The translations under genes were made by a program, and so were the position numbers. Positions 15,237-24,007 of a stretch of DNA of 40,766 nucleotides are shown piece after piece (positions within the stretch are counted from its first letter, which is position 1; the number at the start of each line of letters is the position of its first letter). The notes under the pieces were generated by a model, which did not search any database, was not told the origin of the DNA, and saw only the letters and a list, made by a program, of their open reading frames with translations. This DNA comes from an uncultured Clostridia bacterium (GTDB lineage Bacteria > Bacillota > Clostridia > Christensenellales > Borkfalkiaceae), in NCBI GenBank assembly GCA_947624445.1, contig CANQKF010000014.1, positions 1 to 40,766 on the forward strand. The letters are read 5' to 3'.

Positions 15237-16596
15237 GGAATATAAGACGATCCGCGAGGTCGTGGGGCCGTTGATGCTCGTCGAGGGCGTCGAGGGCGTG
15301 ACATACAACGAACTTGTCGAGATCCTCTGCGCCGACGGGGAAGTCCGCAGGGGCAAGGTGCTCGAGGTCAACCGCGATAAGGCGGTCGTCCAGCTCTTCG
15401 AGAGCGCGCAGGGCTTGCAGATCGCGACGGCCAAGGCTCGCTTTTTGGGGCATGCCCAGCAGCTCGCCGTCTCCAAAGATATGCTCGGCAGGGTGTTCGA
15501 CGGCATGGGCAACCCCCGCGACGGCGGCGCGCCCGTCATTCCCGAAAAGCTCCTCGATATCAACGGCGAGCCCATCAATCCCGCCGCGCGCGACTACCCC
15601 AACGAGTTCATCCAGACGGGCGTCTCCGCGATCGACGGCCTGAACACGCTGGTCCGCGGGCAAAAGCTGCCCGTATTCTCGATGAGCGGACTTCCGCATG
15701 CCGAGCTCGCGGCGCAGATCGCGCGGCAGGCCAAGGTGCGGGGCTCGGAGGAGGGATTCGCCGTCGTGTTCGCCGCGATCGGCATCACCTTCGAGGAGGC
15801 GCAGTACTTCATCGACGACTTTCGCCGCACGGGCGCGATCGAGCGGACGGTGCTCTTCACCAATCTCGCCGACGACCCCGCCGTCGAGCGCATCGCGACG
15901 CCCCGCATCGCCCTCACCTGCGCCGAATACCTCGCCTTCAACTGCGATATGCACGTGCTCGTCATCATGACGGACATCACCAACTATGCGGAAGCCCTCC
16001 GCGAGGTCTCCGCGGCACGGCGGGAGATCCCCGGGCGGCGGGGGTATCCGGGGTATCTCTACACCGACCTCGCCTCCCTCTATGAGCGGGCGGGCAGGAT
16101 CCGCGGCTCGAAGGGCTCCATCACCCAGATCCCCATCCTCACGATGCCCGAGGACGATAAAACGCACCCCATCCCCGACCTTACGGGCTACATCACCGAG
16201 GGGCAGATCATCCTCTCGCGCGATCTCTACAAGAAGGGCGTCAACCCGCCCATCGACGTTTTGCCGTCGCTCTCCCGTCTCAAAGATAAGGGCATCGGCG
16301 CGGGCAAGACGCGCGAGGACCACGCCGATACGATGAACCAGCTCTTTGCGGCGTATGCGCGCGGCAAGGAGAGCAAGGAACTCTCCGCGATCCTCGGCGA
16401 GGCGGCGCTCTCCGACGTCGATAAGCTCTACGCGAAGTTCGCCGAGGCGTTCGAGGCGGAATATATCGACCAGGGCTTCGAGACGGACAGGACCATCGAG
16501 GAGACCCTCGACCTCGGCTGGAAGCTCCTGAAGATCCTCCCCAAGGGCGAGCTCAAGCGCATCCGCAAGGAGTATCTCGAGAAATACATGAAGTAG
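15229..16596 (+). CDS. ntpB: V-type ATPase regulatory subunit B
   Basis: A 455-residue non-catalytic nucleotide-site subunit. It begins [20 protein letters not shown] and has the B-subunit markers [20 protein letters not shown], where A has its P-loop, [16 protein letters not shown] and [42 protein letters not shown] (read in pieces). The degenerate P-loop is expected. The GGAGGAGAA RBS lies inside the end of ntpA. After its stop comes an unusual 146-bp gap holding a dispersed repeat before ntpD. Confidence 0.97.
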   Translation: MYKEYKTIREVVGPLMLVEGVEGVTYNELVEILCADGEVRRGKVLEVNRDKAVVQLFESAQGLQIATAKARFLGHAQQLAVSKDMLGRVFDGMGNPRDGGAPVIPEKLLDINGEPINPAARDYPNEFIQTGVSAIDGLNTLVRGQKLPVFSMSGLPHAELAAQIARQAKVRGSEEGFAVVFAAIGITFEEAQYFIDDFRRTGAIERTVLFTNLADDPAVERIATPRIALTCAEYLAFNCDMHVLVIMTDITNYAEALREVSAARREIPGRRGYPGYLYTDLASLYERAGRIRGSKGSITQIPILTMPEDDKTHPIPDLTGYITEGQIILSRDLYKKGVNPPIDVLPSLSRLKDKGIGAGKTREDHADTMNQLFAAYARGKESKELSAILGEAALSDVDKLYAKFAEAFEAEYIDQGFETDRTIEETLDLGWKLLKILPKGELKRIRKEYLEKYMK

Positions 16597-16742
16597 TTCC
16601 GCGGCGCGTCTGCGCGCGGAAAACCAAAAAGAACGACCACAGGGTGCCGCGTTTTTCCGAAAACGGCAAAGACCGCCGCCCCGTCCCGTCGCCCGCGCGC
16701 GCCGCATCGCAGGCGCGCGTACCGCAGACCGAATCTGAAACT
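16597..16742 (+). repeat. Repeat-bearing spacer between ntpB and ntpD
   Basis: The only long gap in the operon. TTCCGCG pairs with CGCGGAA near 16597-16625. One copy of the dispersed motif ACGACCACAGGGTGCCGCG starts at 16633, and TGCCG...CGGCA with an inner TTTT/AAAA stem forms another hairpin (16644-16667). There is no T-run and no clear RBS for ntpD, so this could lower ntpD expression or process the message; that is inference. Confidence 0.5.
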
Positions 16743-17357
16743 ATGGCAAGACTCAATGTAAATCCAACGCGGATGGAGCTCAAAAAGCTCAAAGCACGCC
16801 TTTCGACGGCAGTCCGGGGGCACAAGCTCCTCAAGGATAAGTCCGATGAGATGGTGCGCCGCTTCACCGTGCTTCTCCGCGAGGATAAGCGCCTCCGCGA
16901 TGAGGTGGAAGATGATCTCGCCGCCGCGCTCAAACAGTTCGCGCTCGCAGGCGCGCTCACGCCCGCCTATGTGCAGGAGACGGCGTTCTCCATGCCCGCC
17001 GCGCGGGTGGAGGCAGACTGCGCCACCGAGAGCGTGATGGGGGTGGACGTCCCGAAGATCGCGCTCACGCAGACGACCTCCGCCGCGCTCCCGTATGCCT
17101 TCTCCGAGATCACGAGCGAGGCCGATGACTCGGTGCGCATGGTCTCCGCGCTGCTGCCCAAACTTCTGCGCCTTGCCGAGATCGAAAAGGCGGTGCGGCT
17201 CCTCTCCTACGAGATCGAGCGCAACAAGCGCCGCGTCAACGCCCTCGAATACGTGATGATCCCCCAGCTCGAGGAGACGATCAAGTATATCCGCAACAAG
17301 CTCGATGAAAACGAGCGCGCCGCGATCGTGCGGCTCATGAAAGTGAACGGCGCTTAA
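16743..17357 (+). CDS. ntpD: V-type ATPase subunit D (central shaft)
   Basis: A 204-residue protein with the diagnostic start MARLNVNPTRMELKKLKARL. Long N- and C-terminal helices (about residues 8-60 and 140-200) form the coiled-coil shaft that turns inside the A3B3 head. The C-terminal block KRRVNALEYVMIPQLEETIK is the other family signature. An in-frame ATG at 16644 would add 33 residues encoded by the repeat region and was rejected. No convincing Shine-Dalgarno sequence precedes 16743. Last gene of the operon, followed by a terminator. Confidence 0.95.
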   Translation: MARLNVNPTRMELKKLKARLSTAVRGHKLLKDKSDEMVRRFTVLLREDKRLRDEVEDDLAAALKQFALAGALTPAYVQETAFSMPAARVEADCATESVMGVDVPKIALTQTTSAALPYAFSEITSEADDSVRMVSALLPKLLRLAEIEKAVRLLSYEIERNKRRVNALEYVMIPQLEETIKYIRNKLDENERAAIVRLMKVNGA

Positions 17358-17373
17358 ACCGCCGCCCCGTCCC

Positions 17374-17397
17374 GAGCGCGCCCCGCGCTCTTTTTTT
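17374..17397 (+). terminator. Terminator of the V-ATPase operon
   Basis: GAGCGCG (17374-17380) pairs with CGCGCTC (17384-17390), followed by seven T. Confidence 0.92.
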
Positions 17398-17429
17398 GCG
17401 CGTTTTTTAACATACGTACCCGCCCTTTT

Positions 17430-17450
17430 GCCCCCCGTGGGGCTTTTTTT
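17430..17450 (+). terminator. Second downstream terminator
   Basis: GCCCC (17430-17434) pairs with GGGGC (17439-17443), followed by seven T. A back-up to the one at 17374. Confidence 0.75.
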
Positions 17451-17454
17451 GTTT

Positions 17455-17700
17455 GTCTGGACTTCGTACGGGCGAACTGCGGATAAGCGGCGCAATACGG
17501 TGACGACTTCCAAGGCCGACCCCCGCTGGGGGGAGGCTCTGCGCAGCGGTGGTGGGGGGAAATACCACAACCCAAGCCCTACCCCTTTGGGGGGGAGGGT
17601 GGCACGGCGTAGCCGTGACGGATGGGGGGAACGTCCCACAACCCAAGCTCCTCACGCGCGCAAGCGGGGGGCGGGCTCATTCGGGGGCGGCCCGATTCCT
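17455..17700 (+). repeat. GC-rich dispersed repeats upstream of the pilin-like gene
   Basis: The segment holds two tandem, diverged copies of a unit of about 60-70 bp. Each opens with a C-run and G-run palindrome and ends CCACAACCCAAGC (ends near 17576 and 17650). A third related copy lies at 20598-20670, past the pilin-like gene. The left part (GGCGAACTGC...GCGCAATAC, about 17472-17505) resembles a stretch at about 26325-26355. No gene is present. Such C/G-run palindromes are common interspersed repeats in clostridial metagenome genomes. Confidence 0.6.
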
Positions 17701-17777
17701 CCCGATTCCTCCTCATCCCGCCCGCAAAAAAATTTTGGATTCTTACTATTGTATGAAGCAAACGAGAAACAATTTGT

Positions 17778-17806
17778 TTGACAAATGAAAAAAAAAAAAA
17801 ATACAA
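17778..17806 (+). promoter_or_regulatory. Promoter of the pilin-like gene
   Basis: TTGACA (17778-17783), 17 bp containing an A-tract, TACAAT (17801-17806). The start codon is 49 bases further on. Confidence 0.85.
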
Positions 17807-17854
17807 TTAAGTTATGCCCAAAAAAGGGACGAAAAAAATCAAAAGGAGAGAACC

Positions 17855-20587
17855 ATGAAAAGAAAACACTCAACGCTTGCAAAGATCAAGCGCGGATTCA
17901 CGCTCGTCGAGCTCGTGATTGTCATCGCGGTCATCGCGATTCTCGCGGCGGTCTTGATCCCGACGTTCATCACCGTCATCGATAGCGCGAACGACAGCGC
18001 CGATACCCAGCTCGTCGCAAATATGAACACCGTGCTTTCCACCGAGGTCTACGCCGATGAAACCGCCACCGCCGAAAACCTCCGCAAGCTCTTGAAGGAG
18101 AACGGCCTCGAAGCGGACGCCCTCCAAACCAAAAAATCCGAGAATATCATCCTCTACAACCAGGTTAAAAACCGCTTCGAAAAGGTCAATTTGAAGAATA
18201 CAAAGATCATGACGGAGGCGGAAGCCGCAAGCCTTTCCGCGAAGAAGGCGAACGTGGCAAAGCGCGTTTCCCCGCTCGCGGAGGGGGAGGAAAACGCCTT
18301 GATCATCGACCCGAATCCGTTCTCCTTTGCGGAAATTTTCGAGGGTTACACGATCGTAAGCACCGGCGGCAACAGCCTTGCCGAAGCCGTGTATGGGTTT
18401 TATAATACTCGAGTTCATACGCAAGGCGGCAGTGATCTTTCCAAAACGGTGGAGAATTTTAAGGCATTATGGGAAAAAATTTGTGATATAAAAATCGATA
18501 ATAAAGACGCCGCAATTCAAGGATTCAAAAAGCTAATAAATGAATCTGTATTTGTTGATTGTTTTGATAGTTGGCCTGGGATTCGTGGTGCTACTCGTGA
18601 TATGGCATTCATCACGATAGGTGAAGATAATAAAGATGTAAAAGTAATAGGTGTAGATAAAGAAAATAATAGCGCCCCCACAATTGACGGAACAGAAGTG
18701 GATTTCTCAAGTTCACAATGGAAAAAGATATCGACCGATGATAGAAAAATCACTACTTCAGATGAATTCTGTGCGAAACTGAAAGTTTCACCTTCGAGAG
18801 TTTTTGTTCCAGAAGCGAGCACAAAATTAGATCTTTATATGTTCAAATGCTTTTTCGAAAACGCCGTGGTTGTAATTTCTGAAAGCATAGAGAGCGTGGT
18901 CAACAATGGTGAGATTAAAGATTCCGAGCTCAGCGGTATTGTGTTTTTGGGCAACACGGAAGTTTTGACCGAAGCCACAGACGGTGATAACACAAAATTA
19001 TACGGTGCGACTGTCAGTTCCGTACACATTCAAGAAGTCAAGGAGAACGTGAAAACATTCGGCGCAAATCTTTCCGCCGTGCCATATGTAAGCAGCGACG
19101 AAGCAGATGAAGGGAAGCCCGGGTATTATACCAATTTGCAAGACGCTTTGAATGCGGCAGAGAAATCCGTAGAGACCTTTGGCCTTCCGCGCAAAGTAAT
19201 TCTCGCAAGCGACTACGAAATCAAAAGCGGCACGATCACCATTCCCGCAAACGTCACCCTACACGTGCCGTATTCTATGGAGGGCGGCAAGTTCCAGATC
19301 GGACAGGGCGCGGGCGAAAAAACGACCCTTGTCGATGACGAGTTGAACGGGAAAGACGGCTATACTTATGGAACGGGCTTCAAAAAATGCACGCTCACCG
19401 TTGCAAGCGGCGCAAGCATAACCGTCAATGGCACGTTGGAGATTGGCGCGGAGATGAATAGCGGCCTTATGACCAATAGTGACGCCGCCTATTATAATTG
19501 CGTCAACGGAAACTACGGACAAATCACCAACAGCGGCACGATCACCGTGGCAGCGGGCGGCAGATTGAACGCCTACGGCTATGTGAAATGCGGAACAGAA
19601 GGCAAGGTCATTGTGAACGATGGCGCAACGGTGTACGATCCCATCGTAATTACCGATATGACTTCGGGTAATACGCTTGTATCGTTGGTTTTTCCGGTGG
19701 ATTATAATAATAGAATGTTCCCGTTCATGAGATACGCTCTGCCCAACATCACGAAGTTGGAAGTCAACTACGGCGGGTTATTGAGTGTAATGAATTTCAG
19801 TGTTGCTATGGGCGGTGGGGAATCATTGATTGACAGCGAAGGCTATTTCGTCGGAAGCGACAAAAATCCTGCCGCAAACGACTCGCTTCCTTACGGCGGG
19901 TTGCTTACGCTCAAATCGGGCGGTTCGGTTGACATCACTTATGAATACAAGAACGCCGTGAAAGATGAAAATGCGAACAACAACCTCGCGGGGGATATCG
20001 GGGTCAATAAAGTAACGCTCCACGGGAACGTGCAGACGGGGATCGTCATGAGTATTGCGTCGGACATCCAAAATCAAATTTTGTGCTGGATCCCTTATAA
20101 CTTTGAATTCGAGATCGCAGGCGACTGCACGTTCACTGTTACCAACAAATATGCGGCGCTACCCGGGGCGAAGGTCACCGTGAAGAATGGCGGTAAGCTC
20201 TCCGTGGCAAACGGCGGCGCCTTCTATGTGGTGGATAGCTATAACGCGGACGGCAATTTGAAATTAGACGGCAAGTCGTATCCCACCGCGAAAATGTTGA
20301 CGGATGCGGGCTTTAAGTCTTACGCCGAGTTTACATTGGAGAGCGGCGCCACCTTCGATGTGCAAGCGGGCGCCCATGTCGGCGGCACCATTCAGGCCAC
20401 CGCGGGCGCGAAGATCAACGTTGCGAACGGCGCAAACTTGGAGGGCTCCTTCACCATCGGCGCAGATTTGAGCACTGAGAAGGCACCCAACAACAACAAT
20501 AAGCAGAGCTACAACCTCCCGTTGAAGTACCAAGTCGGCGAGAGCGAAGCGAAAGCAGTAAAAGTGGGCGAAACCATCGTAGAATGA
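17855..20587 (+). CDS. Large type-IV-pilin-like surface protein (prepilin N-terminus)
   Basis: A 910-residue protein. The N-terminus carries a class-III prepilin signal: basic leader MKRKHSTLAKIKRG, then FTLVELVIVIAVIAILAAVL with Glu at position +5. A prepilin peptidase should cut after Gly14; the hydrophobic helix anchors the protein or assembles it into a pilus-like fibre. The rest is far larger than a pilin. After a helical region (about residues 35-130) comes a long Gly/Asn/Val-rich beta-repeat part (about 440-880: SGTITIPANVTLHV, GASITVNGTLEIGAEM, NSGTITVAAGGRLNAYG) like a beta-helix adhesin. Residues about 180-400 are encoded by clearly more AT-rich DNA. RBS AGGAGA. No pilus assembly genes are in the window. 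Role inferred: adhesion or surface display. Confidence 0.8.
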   Translation: MKRKHSTLAKIKRGFTLVELVIVIAVIAILAAVLIPTFITVIDSANDSADTQLVANMNTVLSTEVYADETATAENLRKLLKENGLEADALQTKKSENIILYNQVKNRFEKVNLKNTKIMTEAEAASLSAKKANVAKRVSPLAEGEENALIIDPNPFSFAEIFEGYTIVSTGGNSLAEAVYGFYNTRVHTQGGSDLSKTVENFKALWEKICDIKIDNKDAAIQGFKKLINESVFVDCFDSWPGIRGATRDMAFITIGEDNKDVKVIGVDKENNSAPTIDGTEVDFSSSQWKKISTDDRKITTSDEFCAKLKVSPSRVFVPEASTKLDLYMFKCFFENAVVVISESIESVVNNGEIKDSELSGIVFLGNTEVLTEATDGDNTKLYGATVSSVHIQEVKENVKTFGANLSAVPYVSSDEADEGKPGYYTNLQDALNAAEKSVETFGLPRKVILASDYEIKSGTITIPANVTLHVPYSMEGGKFQIGQGAGEKTTLVDDELNGKDGYTYGTGFKKCTLTVASGASITVNGTLEIGAEMNSGLMTNSDAAYYNCVNGNYGQITNSGTITVAAGGRLNAYGYVKCGTEGKVIVNDGATVYDPIVITDMTSGNTLVSLVFPVDYNNRMFPFMRYALPNITKLEVNYGGLLSVMNFSVAMGGGESLIDSEGYFVGSDKNPAANDSLPYGGLLTLKSGGSVDITYEYKNAVKDENANNNLAGDIGVNKVTLHGNVQTGIVMSIASDIQNQILCWIPYNFEFEIAGDCTFTVTNKYAALPGAKVTVKNGGKLSVANGGAFYVVDSYNADGNLKLDGKSYPTAKMLTDAGFKSYAEFTLESGATFDVQAGAHVGGTIQATAGAKINVANGANLEGSFTIGADLSTEKAPNNNNKQSYNLPLKYQVGESEAKAVKVGETIVE

Positions 20588-20597
20588 GGGGTGCGAG

Positions 20598-20670
20598 CCC
20601 TCCCCCCTTGGGGGGAGGGCGGCGCGGCCGTGCCGCGTCGGGAGGGGGGTGCTCCGTCTCCCGTAACCCA
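20598..20670 (+). repeat. Third copy of the GC-rich repeat, downstream of the pilin-like gene
   Basis: Same order of elements as the copy at about 17577-17650: a C-run/G-run palindrome, then a GGCRCGGC...GCCGYG segment, a G-rich block and ACCCAA. Same orientation, so the pilin-like gene is bracketed by imperfect direct repeats. Confidence 0.55.
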
Positions 20671-20704
20671 AAAGAAAAGATGCACGTCCCCGTGCATCTT
20701 TTTC
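20671..20704. terminator. Bidirectional terminator
   Basis: GATGCACG (20679-20686) pairs with CGTGCATC (20691-20698), with T5 on the plus side and TTTTCTTTT on the minus side. It serves the pilin-like gene and the convergent nucleoside kinase. Confidence 0.9.
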
Positions 20705-20716
20705 ATTTGCATGCCG

Positions 20717-22375
20717 TTACACGTTGAAGCAGCTGCCGCCGATGAACTCCCGCACCAGCGAGTTGCAGGGGATGATCGCCTCGTTCTCGATCTCGCGGAA
20801 ATACTTGAGGATCTTGATGAGGCGGTTTGCGACAAGGTATTGCGGGTCGGCGGCTTCGATCTTCATGAGGGCCGCCATCGCCTGCTTTTTGAGCACGCAG
20901 AGCTCGTAGCCGAGGCTGGAATCGAACACGTAATCCGCCGTCTCCTGGTGGGGGTAGATCCAGCGGAATTCGCCGTTGCGCACCGACTGCCACATATCGA
21001 TCGTGGCGGCGGCGGGGCAATTCCGGAAGTTCATATCGCGGACGATGCGGCGGACGAGCCGCGTGTTCGTGATGGAGAGGGGGGTGTGGTTATCCATATT
21101 GAGCTGCGTGTGCGGCGCGATGTAGATCTTGAACTTCTGGTGTTTGGGGATGGAATGTGTGAGTTTTTCGTTGAGCGCGTGGATGCCCTCGATGATGACG
21201 GGGACGTTCTGGCCGAGGCGGATCGTCTTGCCCGCTTCCCGACGGTCGAGCTTGAAGTTGAAGCGGGGGAGGGTGACTTCTTCGCCGTTGATGAGGTCGA
21301 AGAGGTCCTTGTTGAAGAGCTCGATATCGAGGCAGTCGATGTGTTCGAGGTCGAGCTGGTCGCGGGGCTTGCCCTGGAGCGCGCAGATCCGCTCCTTCTC
21401 GAAGTAGTAGTCGTCGAGGGAGATGGTCACGGGGTCGATCCCGCGCGAGAGCAGCTCAATGCGCAGGCGGTTGCAGAAGGTCGTCTTGCCGCTCGAGCTG
21501 GGGCCCGCAATCGCGATGAGCCGCACTTCCTCGATGTGTTTTTCGATCATATCGCCGAGCTCGGCGAGCTGGCGGCTGTGGCGCGCCTCGCACATCTGGA
21601 CGAATTCGAGCGTCTTGCCGTCGTCGATCTTGCGGTTGATGTCGCACACCGTCTGGGTCTTGGTCTTGATCGCGCGGTCATACGCCCGCTGCAACGCCTT
21701 GCAGTAGGTCGCCTCCTCCTCGAACTCGGGGATGTTCGCGTCGAGATCGTGGCGGGGATATTGGATGATGATCCCGGGGCTATACGGGGTGATCGTGTAG
21801 TTGTGGATGCAGCCCGTGGAGGGGACCATATAGCTATAAAGATAGTTGTAGTACTCCCCGCACTTGTAGAGATGCACGGTGTTTTCGGGGCGGTATTTGA
21901 GGATCTCGATCTTGTCGTCGAGGTGGAATTTCTTGTAGATCTCCGCCGCCTCTTCGATCGTCACCGTCACCCGCTCGATGGGCAGGTCTGCAGCGATGAT
22001 GCGCCCAACCTCCGCGGTGATTGCCTCGACCGCCCGCGACATATTGAAGTTCTTCGTGAGCGCCTGGCAGGCGATCGAGCGCGAGATGTTGTAGGAAAAG
22101 CGGATGGGCACCTCGGGATAGATCCTGTAAAACGCCATCGCGACGATATAGCTCAAGCTCGCCCGATACGCCCTGCCCGCCTCGGCGTTGTTCAGGTTGA
22201 GGAGCGAGATCTCCATGCCGTCGTTCTTCGCCGAAAGACGGTAGTTGAGTTCCTTGACCTGCGCGCCGACGCGGCAGACGACGAGATTTTTGCGATCCTT
22301 TTTTTCCACGAGCTCCACGACGCGCGTTCCTTCCTCCACGGCGTGTTCTTTTCCGCTGAATTTGACTTTGAGCAT
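20717..22375 (-). CDS. Nucleoside (uridine-type) kinase with TGS and tRNA-SAD-like domains
   Basis: A 552-residue cytoplasmic protein. An N-terminal TGS-like domain (about residues 1-60) is followed by a threonyl-tRNA-synthetase additional-domain-like region (about 60-240, with [14 protein letters not shown]). The C-terminal phosphoribulokinase/uridine-kinase domain (about 275-500) has the P-loop [11 protein letters not shown] and a following [10 protein letters not shown] segment typical of uridine kinases. The family is widespread in Clostridia and is thought to phosphorylate a nucleoside; the substrate is not certain. The start ATG at 22375 follows AAAGGGGA; an upstream ATG at 22444 lies at the promoter -10 and was rejected. 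Divergent from tnaA; own promoter at 22433-22461. Confidence 0.88.
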   Translation of the reverse strand: MLKVKFSGKEHAVEEGTRVVELVEKKDRKNLVVCRVGAQVKELNYRLSAKNDGMEISLLNLNNAEAGRAYRASLSYIVAMAFYRIYPEVPIRFSYNISRSIACQALTKNFNMSRAVEAITAEVGRIIAADLPIERVTVTIEEAAEIYKKFHLDDKIEILKYRPENTVHLYKCGEYYNYLYSYMVPSTGCIHNYTITPYSPGIIIQYPRHDLDANIPEFEEEATYCKALQRAYDRAIKTKTQTVCDINRKIDDGKTLEFVQMCEARHSRQLAELGDMIEKHIEEVRLIAIAGPSSSGKTTFCNRLRIELLSRGIDPVTISLDDYYFEKERICALQGKPRDQLDLEHIDCLDIELFNKDLFDLINGEEVTLPRFNFKLDRREAGKTIRLGQNVPVIIEGIHALNEKLTHSIPKHQKFKIYIAPHTQLNMDNHTPLSITNTRLVRRIVRDMNFRNCPAAATIDMWQSVRNGEFRWIYPHQETADYVFDSSLGYELCVLKKQAMAALMKIEAADPQYLVANRLIKILKYFREIENEAIIPCNSLVREFIGGSCFNV

Positions 22376-22432
22376 GTTGGTTTCCCCTTTCCGGATACGG
22401 TTTTTCGTGATGCGCGAACCGTTTGGTTTTTT

Positions 22433-22461
22433 ATTATACACCAAAAAAATCTTTTTGGCAA
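22433..22461 (-). promoter_or_regulatory. Promoter of the nucleoside kinase
   Basis: On the minus strand: TTGCCA (22461-22456), 17 bp, TATAAT (22438-22433). Confidence 0.8.
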
Positions 22462-22536
22462 TAGGTTTTTTGAAAGTTTATTCCGTTTTTTGCGAATTTT
22501 TATCAGGCAAACGGGGGAGCATTTTGGATTTACGTC

Positions 22537-22565
22537 TTGACAACGGCGGCCGTGCGGGCTATAAT
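22537..22565 (+). promoter_or_regulatory. Perfect consensus promoter of the tnaA-cyuA operon
   Basis: TTGACA (22537-22542), 17 bp, TATAAT (22560-22565). The leader is only about 45 nt, too short for a TnaC-type attenuation peptide. Regulation, if any, must act by other means. Confidence 0.88.
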
Positions 22566-22616
22566 AAATATGATAGAATGCGGGCGCGCGGCGTCCGCCG
22601 TGATAAGGAGAATTTT

Positions 22617-23993
22617 ATGAAACCCATGTATTTTCCCGAGCCCTTCCGCATCAAGAGCGTCGAGCCGCTCCGCATGCTCACGCGCGAGGAGCGCGAACAG
22701 AAGATCGCCGAAGCGGGCTACAACGTGTTCCGCCTGGCGGCTGCCGACGTCTACATCGACCTGCTCACCGATAGCGGCACGGGCGCGATGAGCTCCGCGC
22801 AGTGGGCGGGGGTGATGCTCGGCGACGAATCGTATGCGGGCGCCGATTGCTACTACAAGGTGCAGGAGGCGGCGCAGCGCATCTTCGGGATGCCCTATAT
22901 CCAGCTCGTCCACCAGGGGCGGGCGGCGGAGAAGGTGCTGCTCCCCGTCCTCTTGCAGGGGAAAAAGTATGCGATCGCAAACATGCACTTCGATACGACG
23001 CGCGCGCACGTCGAGATCGCGGGGGCACGCGCCATCGACTGCGTTGTGCCCGAGGCGCTCGATACGACGTCGTATTACGACTTCAAGGGCAACATGGACT
23101 GCGCGCGGCTCAAACAGTACATCGCCGAGCTCGGCGCGGAGAACATCGGCGTCATCATCATGACGATCACCAACAACTCGGCGGGCGGGCAGCCCGTCTC
23201 GGTGGCGAACATCCGCGAGACGGCCGCGATCGCCCGCGCGAACGGCATCCCGTTCATGATCGACGCCGCACGCTATGCCGAGAACAGCTACTTCGTGCAG
23301 CAGCGCGAGGAGGAATTCAAGGGCAAGCCGATCCCCGAGATCGTGCGGGCCTCCTTTGCCTGCGCCGACGTCTTTACGATGAGCGCCAAGAAGGACGCGA
23401 TCGTCAACATGGGCGGGCTCATCGGCTGCCGCAGCAAGGAGATCTTCGAGCTCGTCAAACAGCGCACGATCTCCTTCGAGGGATTCATCACCTACGGCGG
23501 GATGTCCGGGCGGGATATCGAGGCCCTTGCGCGGGGGCTCGACGAAGGCATCGACGGGCACTACCTGCAATACCGCATCGGGCAGATGCAGTACCTCGCC
23601 GCGCGGCTCGAAGAGGGGGGCATCCCCTTCCAGACGCCCGTGGGCGGGCACGCCGTCTTTGTGGACGCCAAGAAGCTCCTGCCCCATATCCCCTACTATG
23701 AATTCCCCGCGCAGGCGCTTGCGATCGAGCTCTACCGCGAGGCGGGCATCCGCGCCTGCGATATCGGCTCCTATATGCTCGGCAACGACCCCGATACGGG
23801 CAAACAGCTCGAGGCGGAATTCGAGTTCACCCGCCTCGCCATCCCGCGCAGGGTGTATACGCAGTCCCATCTCGACGTCATCGCCGACGCCCTCCTGAAC
23901 ATCAAGGAGCGCGCCGCGGAGATCAAGGGCTTCAAGATCGTCGAGGAGCCGCCCATCCTGCGGCACTTCACCGCCAAGCTCATGCCGCTTTGA
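22617..23993 (+). CDS. tnaA: Tryptophanase (L-tryptophan indole-lyase)
   Basis: A 458-residue PLP enzyme that splits tryptophan into indole, pyruvate and ammonia; the family also degrades cysteine and serine. The PLP lysine lies in MSAKKDA (residues 255-261). The relative tyrosine phenol-lyase is the alternative. Residues that differ between the two favour tryptophanase: Asp126 in FDTT (TnaA Asp137; Thr in TPL), Ile in CDIGSYMLG (TnaA Ile396; Arg in TPL) and His in LRHFTAKL (TnaA His463; Phe in TPL). RBS AAGGAG precedes ATG 22617. The frame is open further upstream, but that runs through the promoter. It is followed after 14 bases by cysteine desulfidase in the same operon. No tnaB permease is nearby. 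Confidence 0.92.
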   Translation: MKPMYFPEPFRIKSVEPLRMLTREEREQKIAEAGYNVFRLAAADVYIDLLTDSGTGAMSSAQWAGVMLGDESYAGADCYYKVQEAAQRIFGMPYIQLVHQGRAAEKVLLPVLLQGKKYAIANMHFDTTRAHVEIAGARAIDCVVPEALDTTSYYDFKGNMDCARLKQYIAELGAENIGVIIMTITNNSAGGQPVSVANIRETAAIARANGIPFMIDAARYAENSYFVQQREEEFKGKPIPEIVRASFACADVFTMSAKKDAIVNMGGLIGCRSKEIFELVKQRTISFEGFITYGGMSGRDIEALARGLDEGIDGHYLQYRIGQMQYLAARLEEGGIPFQTPVGGHAVFVDAKKLLPHIPYYEFPAQALAIELYREAGIRACDIGSYMLGNDPDTGKQLEAEFEFTRLAIPRRVYTQSHLDVIADALLNIKERAAEIKGFKIVEEPPILRHFTAKLMPL

Positions 23994-24007
23994 GGGGGGG
24001 GGACGCT

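Noticed and set aside
13443-15578. 711-codon minus-strand ORF opposite ntpA/ntpB
   Set aside because: Antisense shadow of the catalytic subunits; no RBS and no recognisable fold.
20591-22540. 649-codon plus-strand ORF opposite the nucleoside kinase
   Set aside because: Starts in a repeat and terminator and has shadow-type composition; the minus strand carries clear TGS and kinase motifs.
22566-22616. A tnaC-type leader peptide
   Set aside because: Only about 45 nt lie between transcription start and tnaA, with no Trp codon ORF.
22617-23993. Tyrosine phenol-lyase as the identity of this gene
   Set aside because: The three residues that distinguish the enzymes (Asp in FDTT, Ile before GS, His in RHFTAK) match tryptophanase.
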